From: CAIKZZ01 sp035604595
Lineage (GTDB): Bacteria; Pseudomonadota; Gammaproteobacteria; Steroidobacterales; Steroidobacteraceae
DNA length: 64,000 nucleotides
Direction: 5' to 3'
Assembly (NCBI GenBank): GCA_035604595.1
Contig: DATNIE010000020.1
Coordinates: 62,001 to 126,000, forward strand
Within the stretch, counting starts at the first letter, position 1. Each line of letters begins with the position of its first letter. This document shows positions 8,856 through 16,351 of this stretch, in pieces. Below the pieces are notes generated by a model. It had not been told where the DNA came from, did not search any database, and was given only the letters and a program-made list of their open reading frames with translations. The position numbers and the translations under genes were made by a program.

Positions 8856-9869
8856 TTGCAGTCCCGCCTCACCATTGCCATCGACGCGATGAGCGGCGAC
8901 CACGGGCCGCGAGCGTGCGTGCCCGGCGCGCTCGCCGTGCTGCGCGAGGAGCCCTCGCTCGAGCTCGTGCTGGTCGGCGAGCCCGCGGCGCTCGAGCCTG
9001 AACTCGCCGCGTTAAACCCCGCCGAGCGTGCGCGCGTGCGGATCGCCGCGGCCTCCCAGGTGGTCGGCATGGACGAGCAGCCACGCGAGGTCATTCGCCG
9101 CAAGAAGGATTCATCGCTGCGGCGCGCGCTCGACCTGGTGGCGTCCGGCGAGGCGGCGGCCTGCGTCAGCAGCGGCAACACCGGCGCGCTGATGGCGACG
9201 GCGCATTTCGTGCTCGGCATGATCGAGGGAATCGACCGGCCGGCCATCATCTCGGCGATCCCGGCGACCGGCGGGCACACCTGCATGCTCGATCTCGGCG
9301 CGAATCTCACGGCCACGGCCGAGCAGCTGTTCCAGTTCGCCGTCATGGGCTCGGTGGTGGCCGGGGAATTGCTCGCGCGGCCGCGGCCGAGGGTCGGACT
9401 CCTGAACATCGGCAGCGAGGACATCAAGGGCCACGAGATCGTCAAGGCCGCACACCAGCGGCTGCAGGCCTCGCGGCTCGAGTACGTCGGCTACGTCGAG
9501 GGCAACGACATCTTCACCGGCGCGGTCGACGTCGTCGTGACCGACGGCTTCACGGGCAATGTCGCGCTGAAGACGATGGAAGGGCTCGCGCGGATGATCG
9601 CCGGGGCGATTCGCGAGGAATTCACGGCCAGTCCGCTGCGCAGCCTCGGCGCGCTCGCGGCGCGCCCGGCGCTCGAGGGACTGCGGGAACGCCTCGATCC
9701 GCGACGCTACAATGGCGCCAGCATGGTCGGGCTCGCAGGGGTCGTCATCAAGAGCCACGGCGGTGCCGACGCGACCGCCTTCGCCCATGCGGTGCGGCTC
9801 GGCGTCGTCGAGGCCCGCAACGGCGTGCCCTCGCAGATCGGCGCACAACTACACGCACAGGCTGCCTGA
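8856..9869 (+). CDS. plsX: Phosphate acyltransferase PlsX
   Basis: PlsX converts acyl-ACP and phosphate to acyl-phosphate, the donor for the first step of phosphatidic acid synthesis. The 337-residue protein has the family landmarks IAIDAMSGDHGP at the N-terminus, SSGNTGALMA, DLGANL, VGLLNIGSED and the YVGYVEGNDIF and TDGFTGNVALK segments. The start is a TTG (8856), because no ATG lies close enough upstream of the conserved IDAMSGD motif; a GTG or other start nearby cannot be excluded. fabH begins 1 nt after the stop. Confidence 0.93.
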   Translation: MQSRLTIAIDAMSGDHGPRACVPGALAVLREEPSLELVLVGEPAALEPELAALNPAERARVRIAAASQVVGMDEQPREVIRRKKDSSLRRALDLVASGEAAACVSSGNTGALMATAHFVLGMIEGIDRPAIISAIPATGGHTCMLDLGANLTATAEQLFQFAVMGSVVAGELLARPRPRVGLLNIGSEDIKGHEIVKAAHQRLQASRLEYVGYVEGNDIFTGAVDVVVTDGFTGNVALKTMEGLARMIAGAIREEFTASPLRSLGALAARPALEGLRERLDPRRYNGASMVGLAGVVIKSHGGADATAFAHAVRLGVVEARNGVPSQIGAQLHAQAA

Positions 9870-9870
9870 C

Positions 9871-10839
9871 ATGTACTCACGCATCGCCGGCACCGGCAGC
9901 TACCTGCCGGCGAAGGTTCTGACCAACGCCGACCTCGAGAAGATGGTCGACACCACCGACGAGTGGATCCGCTCGCGCACCGGAATTGAGCGGCGGCACA
10001 TCGCGGCCGCGAACGAGACCACCTCGACGCTGTCGACCGAGGCGGCCAGGCGCGCGATGCAGATGGCCGGGGTCGGGCCCGCCGACATCGACTTCATCGC
10101 CGTCGGCACGACCACTCCGGACTACGTGTTCCCGAACGTCGGCACGCTCGTGCAACACAATCTCGGCATCCATGACACGCCGGCGTTCAGCATCGAAACC
10201 GCCTGCAGCGGGTTCGTCTACGCGCTCTCGATGGCCGACAAATTCGTGCGCCTCGGCGAGTCGAAGTGCGCGCTGGTGATTGGCGCGGAGTGCCTGACGC
10301 GCGTGGTCGACTGGACCGACCGCGCCACCTGCGTGCTGTTCGGCGACGGTGCGGGCGCGGTGATCCTCACGCCCGCCGCCGAGCCCGGGATCGTGACGAC
10401 GCTGGTGTCGGCCGACGGCCGGTACCGGGACCTGCTCTACTATCCCTACGGGGTGTCCTGCGGGTGGGAGCAGCTGCGCGCGGGGGCACCTGCGTTCATC
10501 ACGATGAAGGGCAATGAGGTCTTCAAGGTGGCGGTCAACACGCTCTCGAAGCTCGTCGACCAGACGCTGATCAAGGGTGGCGTCGACAAGGCGGACATCG
10601 ATTGGCTGATTCCGCACCAGGCGAACCTGCGAATCATCAAGGCAGCCGCCCGCAAGCTCGAGATGCCGATGGAGCGCGTGGTCGTCACGGTCACGGACCA
10701 GGGCAACACCTCCGCCGCCTCGATTCCGCTGGCGCTCGATACGGCGGTCCGCGACGGACGCATACAGCGCGGGCAGCTGCTGCTGCTCGAGACTTTCGGG
10801 GGCGGCTTTACGTGGGGGTCGGCGCTGATCCGGTTTTGA
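9871..10839 (+). CDS. fabH: 3-oxoacyl-ACP synthase III FabH
   Basis: FabH starts fatty-acid synthesis by condensing acetyl-CoA with malonyl-ACP. The 322-residue protein carries the full Cys-His-Asn triad: Cys112 (ETACSGFVYAL), His249 (PHQANLRII) and Asn279 (QGNTSAASIP), plus the terminal GGGFTWGSALI glycine loop. The ATG follows the plsX stop directly. In many gammaproteobacteria fabD, fabG and acpP come next; here they do not, and the operon seems to end at this gene. Confidence 0.95.
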   Translation: MYSRIAGTGSYLPAKVLTNADLEKMVDTTDEWIRSRTGIERRHIAAANETTSTLSTEAARRAMQMAGVGPADIDFIAVGTTTPDYVFPNVGTLVQHNLGIHDTPAFSIETACSGFVYALSMADKFVRLGESKCALVIGAECLTRVVDWTDRATCVLFGDGAGAVILTPAAEPGIVTTLVSADGRYRDLLYYPYGVSCGWEQLRAGAPAFITMKGNEVFKVAVNTLSKLVDQTLIKGGVDKADIDWLIPHQANLRIIKAAARKLEMPMERVVVTVTDQGNTSAASIPLALDTAVRDGRIQRGQLLLLETFGGGFTWGSALIRF

Positions 10840-10874
10840 GCTTCGCCTGGCGCGGCCGGCGTCGCCGACCGGCG

Positions 10875-11099
10875 CTACGTGGCGTTGCGGCGCGGGCGCC
10901 TCACGCGCAGCCGCCAGGTCTCGAGCGGATCCCAGCCGGCGGAGGTGTCGGACACGGTGATCGCGGGCGCCTCGCCCGTGAGCCCCAGCCGTCGCGGCCC
11001 CTCCACCCGCTCGCGCCACACCGCGTGCGCGTCCCAGCCCGGCGCCGGCGACTCCGGTGCCATGGCGAACGGTACGCCGCGGGCGTTGAGGCGATCCAT
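10875..11099 (-). CDS. Small orphan protein with a duplicated GWD-W-RV motif
   Basis: I do not recognise this 74-residue protein. It is probably real: it contains two related segments, GWDAHAVWRERV (about residues 22-33) and GWDPLETWRLRV (about 55-66), each Gly-Trp-Asp followed by a Trp and Arg-Val, separated by a Gly/Thr-rich linker. It has an Arg-rich C-terminus and no signal peptide or membrane segment. AAGGA lies somewhat far (about 14 nt) upstream of the ATG. It is divergent from the L,D-transpeptidase gene, sharing a 78-bp intergenic region that holds an 18-bp dyad. Confidence 0.55.
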   Translation of the reverse strand: MDRLNARGVPFAMAPESPAPGWDAHAVWRERVEGPRRLGLTGEAPAITVSDTSAGWDPLETWRLRVRRPRRNAT

Positions 11100-11116
11100 C
11101 GTGAACCATCCCGTCC

Positions 11117-11149
11117 TTATCGTTCTAATGAGCGGAGCATATACTCCGC
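11117..11149 (+). promoter_or_regulatory. Putative promoter with overlapping 18-bp dyad upstream of the L,D-transpeptidase gene
   Basis: TTATCG (11117-11122) and TATACT (11140-11145) are 17 bp apart. The -10 lies inside a near-perfect palindrome at 11132-11149, with arms GCGGAG and CTCCGC around CATATA; only two central positions break symmetry. A factor bound there would cover the -10 and sit between both divergent genes, so an operator is a reasonable inference. Confidence 0.45.
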
Positions 11150-11177
11150 GCGGTTCGAGGTGTGAGCGGTTTTACGA

Positions 11178-12167
11178 ATGTTCTCTAGACCCTTGTTGCG
11201 TCGATACAAATGCCTCGCCCTCACGGGCCTCGTGGTGCTCCTCGCACCGGCCGCGGGTGGGGCCGCGGTGCTGCCGCTGCCGGCGAGCGGTGATCTGATC
11301 GGCGCGGCGGCCGAGGTTGCTGCGGCGCATGACGACACGCTGATCGACATCGCGCGCCGCTACGGCCTTGGCTATGAGGAGGTCGTCAACGCGAACCCGG
11401 GGATCGATCCGTGGCTGCCCGGCGCCGGGACCATCGTGCGTCTGCCACTGCGGCGGGTGCTTCCGGATGCGCCGCGCGAGGGGATCGTCATCAACCTCCC
11501 GGAACACCGCCTCTACTACTTTCCGGCCGCGAAGCCCGGTGAGGCGCGCAGCGTCGTGACCTACCCGGTCAGCGTCGGCAAGATGGACTGGGCGACGCCG
11601 CTCGGGCTCACGCACATCGCTACCAAGATCAAGGACCCGCCGTGGTATCCGCCCGAGTCGGTGCGTGCCGAGCACGCCCAGCGCGGCGACATCCTGCCGA
11701 AGATGGTCCCGGCCGGGCCCGACAATCCGCTCGGCCAGTTCGCGATGCGCCTCGCGATCCCGGGCGGCGGCTACCTGATCCACGGGACCAACAAGCCCGC
11801 GGGAGTGGGCATGGAGGTCACGCACGGCTGCATGCGCCTGTATCCGGAGGACATCGAGGAGCTGTTCAAGCGCGTCGCCGTCGACACGCCCGTGCGGATT
11901 GTCAACCAGCCGCACAAGGTCGGCTGGGCCGACGGGCAACTCTTCGTCGAGGTGCACCCGCCGCTCGAGGTCACCGACAGCGGAGTGTTCGAGCCCGATC
12001 GCACCGCGCTCGCGCGCCTGATCGCCAACGCCGTGCGCGGCCGGTCGGGCGCCGGCGGCGTCGTGTGGTCGCGCGCCGAAACGGCATTCGAGGAGGCGCG
12101 GGGAATTCCGGTGACCGTGACCGAGCCGAGCTCCGCGGCGAAGGTCAGCCTCGCGGGCGCGCACTAG
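11178..12167 (+). CDS. L,D-transpeptidase (YkuD domain) with N-terminal LysM-like domain
   Basis: This periplasmic enzyme family forms 3-3 peptidoglycan cross-links or attaches lipoproteins to meso-diaminopimelate. The 329-residue protein has a signal peptide (about residues 1-30) and a LysM-like segment (about 48-92: HDDTLIDIARRYGL, VNANPGIDPWLPGAG). The YkuD catalytic domain (about 102-245) has His202 (IHGTNKP) and the nucleophile motif THGCMRLYPED with His216 and Cys218. Architecture and length match the ErfK/YbiS/YcfS/YnhG group. An Lpp-like lipoprotein is encoded at 14197-14508, a plausible partner if this member anchors lipoproteins; that link is inference. Confidence 0.9.
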   Translation: MFSRPLLRRYKCLALTGLVVLLAPAAGGAAVLPLPASGDLIGAAAEVAAAHDDTLIDIARRYGLGYEEVVNANPGIDPWLPGAGTIVRLPLRRVLPDAPREGIVINLPEHRLYYFPAAKPGEARSVVTYPVSVGKMDWATPLGLTHIATKIKDPPWYPPESVRAEHAQRGDILPKMVPAGPDNPLGQFAMRLAIPGGGYLIHGTNKPAGVGMEVTHGCMRLYPEDIEELFKRVAVDTPVRIVNQPHKVGWADGQLFVEVHPPLEVTDSGVFEPDRTALARLIANAVRGRSGAGGVVWSRAETAFEEARGIPVTVTEPSSAAKVSLAGAH

Positions 12168-12251
12168 CGACCGGTCGGGAGTCTCGGCGGAGAGCTTCGA
12201 GACGCCGACTCGCGCGAGCGGCGCGCCAGCCGGCCGGCACGTCAGCTGCCG

Positions 12252-14066
12252 TCACGCCTTGCCATCACGCGCGAAGCCATCGGCGCTCCAGTCTTCGCTG
12301 CCGACGCCGTGATGGACGAAGAACAGGCCCTCAGGGTCATATCGCTTCTTGACGGCGAGCAGCCTCGCGTAATGACTGCCCCAGAACGCGCGCTGCCACG
12401 TGCGATTGAAGAAATTGCTCTCCGAGACGTACGAGCCCGCGGCCGGCGCGACCGCGCGCAGCTCCTCGGTGGCCTGCTCGACGGCTTGCGCGTTGCGCCG
12501 TGCGAGTGCGTCGGTTGGCGCGAGGCCCGGCAACCCGGGGTAGCGCGGCGCCTCGCCCGTCGCGACGATCGCCAAGGCGAAGGAGCTCAGAGCGGAGGCA
12601 TTCATCGCCGTGTCTCGAGCCGCGGCGATCGCCTCGGCCGGGGCGCCGGCCAAACCCTTGTTGAAATGCAGCCCGACGTCCGCGTGCCGGCTCGCGGCCA
12701 CCAACGCATCGGCCAGGCGCGCGCGCTGCGGCCGTTTGAGCAGCGATGCCGGTAACCACAGGGAGTCATAACCATGCAGGAACGCGCCGACCTGCTCCTG
12801 GTCACCGCTCCACCAGGCGTGCGTCGGCGACGCATCCGGCCGGTCATCGAACGTGACCGACGTCGAGCCTCGCTGCCGTCGGCCTTGCGCGTCCCACCAC
12901 TCGCGCGCCGGCCGGCTGCCGATGCTCTTATCCTCGCTGAGGACGAATTCCTGCGGGTCGTCGGCCAGCCAGTCGAAGAAAGGCTGCCAGACCTGCATCG
13001 CCTCGGCAGAACTGAGGCCCTGCGACACCATCCCAACTTTCAGGGAGTTGTCGCCTCGGATCGAGACGCTTTCGCCCCAATGCGGGTTGCACAGGCTCTC
13101 AGCGTAGAAGTCGACGAAGCGATCGACCAGCCGCCGGAACGCGCCGTCCGTGGCAGCCTTGATCGTGCACTCGGCGCTGCCGAAGAACGCAGGCAATCCG
13201 TGGGTCCGAAGCGTGAGCTTGGTGACGGCTCCGAAGCTTCCGCCGCCGCCGCCTTTCAGCGCCCAGTAGAGGTCTGGATCCGTGCGGGCGTTGACGGTTC
13301 GAAGCACTCCGTCGGCGGTCACGACCTCTGCCTCGAGCAGCCCGCCGGCTGCAGTGCCATACCTTTTCGAGAACGAGCCGAAACCACCGCTCTGGACAAG
13401 GCCCGCAACGCCGACCGTGGCGCAGCCACCTCCCTGGACGTAACGGCCGGCCTGCGTGGTCACCGCGTCGTACACGTCCATCCACATGGCTCCCGCTTCG
13501 ACGGTCACGGCCGGGCACGGCCGCACGATCCCGTCACAGCCGGTGCCGACGAAACGCTCGTGGAGTGCGATCCGACGCATCGGGCGAGTGAAGACCAGCA
13601 GCGAATCGGCTGCGTTGGACGTGCCCTGGTAACTGTGCCCGCCGCCTTTGATGACGAGGCGCAGCCGGTGCTCGCGCGCGAAATTGACGGCGGCGACCAC
13701 ATCGGAGGAGGAATGGCACGTGACGGCGTAGGCACTCGCCGCCGGCGTCCAGGCACCGAACCAGCCGGACACCTGAGTGCCCGACGGCTGGTCACCTAGG
13801 TAATAGGGATTTCGCAAATGGCGAAGGGTCGCCTGGCACACAGCAGCGTCGGGCGCTCGCTCGCACTCTGCGAGCAGCGGCGGCGGCACGAGCAGGTGAC
13901 CCTCCACGTGTTGTCTGAGTGCGTCCCACTCCGCCGGGGCAGGCCAACGCGGGTCGCCGGGGCGTACCCGCCGGAACGCATCGCTGCCGGCGCGAGCCGG
14001 CAGCGCGTAGATCGCCGGCAAAATCGACAGCGCCAGCGCGCCCTTCAGCAGCTGTCTTCTGCGCAC
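12252..14066 (-). CDS. Exported FAD-linked oxidoreductase, berberine-bridge enzyme type
   Basis: The 604-residue protein begins with a twin-arginine-like export signal (MRRRQLLKG, hydrophobic core, LPARAG at about 22-27). The FAD-binding PCMH domain has GGGHSYQG with His144 and GGGCATVGVAG with Cys215. These are the positions used for bicovalent 8-alpha-histidyl/6-S-cysteinyl FAD attachment in berberine-bridge-type oxidases. The C-terminus holds the BBE motif (SESNFFNRTWQRAFWGSHYA, then YDPEGLFFVHHGVG). Such enzymes usually oxidise sugars or alcohols; the substrate here is unknown. The gene stands alone, convergent with the L,D-transpeptidase gene and downstream of the lipoprotein gene on the same strand. 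Confidence 0.85.
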   Translation of the reverse strand: MRRRQLLKGALALSILPAIYALPARAGSDAFRRVRPGDPRWPAPAEWDALRQHVEGHLLVPPPLLAECERAPDAAVCQATLRHLRNPYYLGDQPSGTQVSGWFGAWTPAASAYAVTCHSSSDVVAAVNFAREHRLRLVIKGGGHSYQGTSNAADSLLVFTRPMRRIALHERFVGTGCDGIVRPCPAVTVEAGAMWMDVYDAVTTQAGRYVQGGGCATVGVAGLVQSGGFGSFSKRYGTAAGGLLEAEVVTADGVLRTVNARTDPDLYWALKGGGGGSFGAVTKLTLRTHGLPAFFGSAECTIKAATDGAFRRLVDRFVDFYAESLCNPHWGESVSIRGDNSLKVGMVSQGLSSAEAMQVWQPFFDWLADDPQEFVLSEDKSIGSRPAREWWDAQGRRQRGSTSVTFDDRPDASPTHAWWSGDQEQVGAFLHGYDSLWLPASLLKRPQRARLADALVAASRHADVGLHFNKGLAGAPAEAIAAARDTAMNASALSSFALAIVATGEAPRYPGLPGLAPTDALARRNAQAVEQATEELRAVAPAAGSYVSESNFFNRTWQRAFWGSHYARLLAVKKRYDPEGLFFVHHGVGSEDWSADGFARDGKA

Positions 14067-14130
14067 GCGCCGATCATATCCCGCGCGAGTGACGGGACGA
14101 GCGATCGACCGTCATTAAAGACCCTTCAAA

Positions 14131-14164
14131 ACGACAACGCCGCGGCGAACCGCGGCGTCGTGTG
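14131..14164 (-). terminator. Rho-independent terminator of the Lpp-like gene
   Basis: On the minus strand a GC-rich hairpin (nine uninterrupted pairs, loop TTCG, stem extended past one mismatch) is followed by CGTTTTGAAGG. It lies 33 bp after the stop of the alanine-rich lipoprotein gene, so it should end that monocistronic message before the flavoprotein gene. Confidence 0.8.
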
Positions 14165-14196
14165 CACATCGCGCCGCCGTGACGGCGGCCGGTGGC

Positions 14197-14508
14197 TTAC
14201 TTCGACACAGCCTTCTTGAACAGGCGGTCGATCTTCTCGTTGGTCGCATCGCAGCACTGCTGGCTGGCTTGCGCCGCCGAGGCGGCCGCGTCGGCCTTGC
14301 TCTGCGCCTGCTGAGCCGCGGTCGCGGCGGCCTGGGCAGCGCGCGCGGCGCTGTCAGCGGCTGCTTTGACGCCATCCTGCTGCGAGGCCAGCTTGCTGAC
14401 CTGCGACTTCAAATCGTCAATCTGCGCCTGGATCGGCTTGAGGTCGGTGCAACCGGCCATGAACATCACGCACAGCGCAGCTGCGCCAACCGTGAGCATC
14501 TTAGTCAT
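14197..14508 (-). CDS. Lpp/OprI-like alanine-rich lipoprotein
   Basis: The 103-residue precursor has a lipoprotein signal with lipobox MAGC (Cys20). A continuous heptad-like helix follows (TDLKPIQAQIDDLKSQVSKL, then an Ala-rich run to about residue 85), resembling Lpp/OprI-type outer-membrane lipoproteins that form coiled coils. It ends IDRLFKKAVSK, a Lys-containing C-terminus such as is cross-linked to peptidoglycan in Lpp. An unusual CC pair (about 84-85) precedes the tail. GGGAG lies 8 nt upstream of the ATG, and a strong terminator follows. Small size, strong SD and terminator suggest high expression. Confidence 0.8.
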   Translation of the reverse strand: MTKMLTVGAAALCVMFMAGCTDLKPIQAQIDDLKSQVSKLASQQDGVKAAADSAARAAQAAATAAQQAQSKADAAASAAQASQQCCDATNEKIDRLFKKAVSK

Positions 14509-14954
14509 GAGTAACTCCCTATCTTCTTGAATACAGACACCTGGAACACGCCGGGCCGGTCAATCGACCGGGCGGGTACGCGCATCGCGCATCACGTCGG
14601 GGCGGAAATTTACCTTATTGGCCGCAGTTGAGCCACCTTGATTTCTAGGTGTCGCAGCGCACAGACAGTTCGTGCGTCGAATGCATGCAGGAGTGCGCAG
14701 CCGCGCGCGAGACAACTGCGCGGGAAACGCAGCGCCTCGCGAGCGGCGAGGCACGCGCGTGCGCGGTGCGCGCGCTGGCGGGCGGCTCTCGCGTGCGTCG
14801 GGTGGCATGTTGCACGAGGGTCTGGGATTGGGGTGCAGAGGAAGGGGGGGATCAGGTGGAGGGGGCCACCCGCCGGGAAGGCGAGCGCGGGGGGTTGTCG
14901 GGGGCGGTCGCTGGGAGCAGGGGGACCCGGGACCGGGGAGGCGGCCTGGGCGAC
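14509..14954. other. Intergenic: lipoprotein leader and G-run tract upstream of lexA
   Basis: No gene is supported here. The left part is the leader of the minus-strand lipoprotein gene. The right part (14830-14938) contains seven runs of four to seven G on the plus strand: 14830-14833, 14844-14850, 14861-14865, 14889-14894, 14900-14904, 14920-14924 and 14935-14938. This is far denser in G runs than the flanks, with the G-rich strand being the non-template strand for lexA. Confidence 0.7.
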
Positions 14955-15007
14955 TTGCCAGGACCCCGGAGCTGGATATAATCACAGCAGGCTGTATGCC
15001 TATACAG
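14955..15007 (+). promoter_or_regulatory. lexA promoter with SOS (LexA) box
   Basis: TTGCCA (14955-14960), a 16-bp spacer and a perfect TATAAT (14977-14982) precede a LexA box CTGTATGCCTATACAG at 14992-15007, which fits CTGT-N8-ACAG exactly. The box begins about where transcription should start and its 3' end overlaps the AGGTG ribosome-binding site, so bound LexA would block its own operon. No further box was seen before imuA, imuB or dnaE2. Confidence 0.9.
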
Positions 15008-15015
15008 GTGACCCC

Positions 15016-15642
15016 ATGACCGATCTGACCACCCGCCAGCGCCAGATCCTCGACTTTATCCGTGAACAGCTCCAGGACTCCGGGATGCCCCCGACCCGGG
15101 CGGAAATCGCGAGCGCACTCGGCTTTAAGTCGGCGAATGCCGCCGAAGAGCACTTGCGGGCGCTCAAGCGCAAGGGCGTCATCGACCTCGTGCCGGGCGC
15201 CTCGCGCGGCATCCAGCTCAAGGACACGATGCGCGACCAGCTGGGGCTCCCGCTGATCGGCCGGGTGGCCGCCGGCCGGCCGATCCTGGCCGAGGAACAC
15301 ATCGAGGGCCGCTTCCAGGTCGACCCGAAGCTCTTCAGTCCGCGCCCGCACTATCTGCTCAAGGTGCAGGGCATGTCGATGAAGGGCATCGGCATCCTGG
15401 ATGGCGATCTGGTCGCCGTGCACCGCACCCCCGAGGTGCGCAACCGCCAGATCGTCGTGGCACGCCTCGACAATGAGGTCACCGTGAAACGCTACCGCCA
15501 GGAAGGCTCGGTCGTCTGGCTGCTGCCGGAGAATGCCGACTTCGAGCCGATCCGCGTCGATCTCAAGGAGCAGTCCGTGCTGATCGAAGGGGTCGTCGTC
15601 GGCGTCCTGCGCCGCGGCAGCAAGGGCGATTTCCTGCAATAA
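15016..15642 (+). CDS. lexA: SOS repressor LexA
   Basis: LexA represses SOS genes and inactivates itself when RecA filaments form. The 208-residue protein has the N-terminal winged-helix domain (LTTRQRQILDFIREQL to about residue 68). It has the self-cleavage site Ala86-Gly87 (GRVAAGRP) and the Ser121/Lys158 dyad (GMSM, VTVKRY). The ATG at 15016 gives the canonical N-terminus. A consensus LexA box precedes it, indicating autoregulation. imuA follows after 47 bp without a new LexA box, so lexA-imuA-imuB-dnaE2 probably form one SOS operon. The box is the classical type rather than the distinct motif described for LexA2 of pseudomonads. Confidence 0.97.
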   Translation: MTDLTTRQRQILDFIREQLQDSGMPPTRAEIASALGFKSANAAEEHLRALKRKGVIDLVPGASRGIQLKDTMRDQLGLPLIGRVAAGRPILAEEHIEGRFQVDPKLFSPRPHYLLKVQGMSMKGIGILDGDLVAVHRTPEVRNRQIVVARLDNEVTVKRYRQEGSVVWLLPENADFEPIRVDLKEQSVLIEGVVVGVLRRGSKGDFLQ

Positions 15643-15689
15643 GCGGCGGCAGTCCGAGCCGCACGCGATGCCGACGGGTAAGGCACGCC

Positions 15690-16340
15690 ATGAATGCGTC
15701 ACTCGATGCGCTGCTGCAGAGCGCCGCGATCTGGCGGGCCCGGGGCGCGCTCCCGGACGCGGCCGGCCCCGCGGCCCGGAGCATCGTTGAGAGCGGCTGG
15801 CCGCGGCTCGATGCCTGCCTGCCGGGCGGCGGCTGGCCACTCGGCACGCTGATCGAACTGCTGCTGCCGCGAGCCGGAATCGGTGAGCTGAGGCTGCTGC
15901 TGCCGGCGCTCTCGACGCTCGTTGAGTCTCCCACCCCGGGCCTCGAGCGGCGCTGGCTCGCGTGGATTGCACCACCCCATGCGCCGTATCCGCCGGCGCT
16001 TGCGCAAGGCGGCATCCCTCCCGAAAAACTCCTGCTCGTGGCCACCGACAAGACGCCGGAGCGGCTGTGGGCCGCGGAGCAGGCGCTGCGCTCCGGCAGC
16101 TGCGCTGCGGTGCTGGTTTGGCTCGATGCGGTCGACAATCGCTGGCTGCGGCGCTTGAAGCTCGCCGCCGAGTCGGGCCACACGCTCGCGGTGCTGTTCC
16201 GGCCACTCGGACGCCGTGCCGAGGCATCCCCGGCGATGCTGCGCCTCGCCCTCGAGGCGACGCCGGCCGGGCTCGACCTGTGGGTGCTCAAGAGCCGCGG
16301 CCGGGGACCCGTTCGGGTGCGCGATGCGCTGACGGCCTGA
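15690..16340 (+). CDS. imuA: ImuA, translesion-synthesis accessory (RecA-like fold)
   Basis: The 216-residue protein matches the ImuA/SulA-like group found upstream of imuB. It starts with a short helix, then RSIVESGWPRLDACLPGGGWPLGTLIELLLP, shown here in two parts (GWPRLDACLPGGGWPLGTL at about 35-53), which resembles the start of RecA but lacks a proper Walker A. It continues with RLAWIAPPHAPYPPAL-type and ERLWAAEQALRSGSCAAVL segments typical of the family. ImuA works with ImuB and DnaE2 in damage-induced mutagenesis; direct catalysis is not expected. imuB follows after 11 bp. Confidence 0.88.
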   Translation: MNASLDALLQSAAIWRARGALPDAAGPAARSIVESGWPRLDACLPGGGWPLGTLIELLLPRAGIGELRLLLPALSTLVESPTPGLERRWLAWIAPPHAPYPPALAQGGIPPEKLLLVATDKTPERLWAAEQALRSGSCAAVLVWLDAVDNRWLRRLKLAAESGHTLAVLFRPLGRRAEASPAMLRLALEATPAGLDLWVLKSRGRGPVRVRDALTA

Positions 16341-16351
16341 GGCCACAGCGA

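Noticed and set aside
14560..16227. A long minus-strand frame spanning the lexA promoter, lexA and imuA
   Set aside because: It crosses the LexA box, promoter and two identified genes in antisense, and its product is Arg/Pro/Ala-rich.
15962..16351. A longer N-terminus for ImuB
   Set aside because: It would overlap imuA by hundreds of bases and shows no ImuB similarity; ATG 16352 lies just after the imuA stop.
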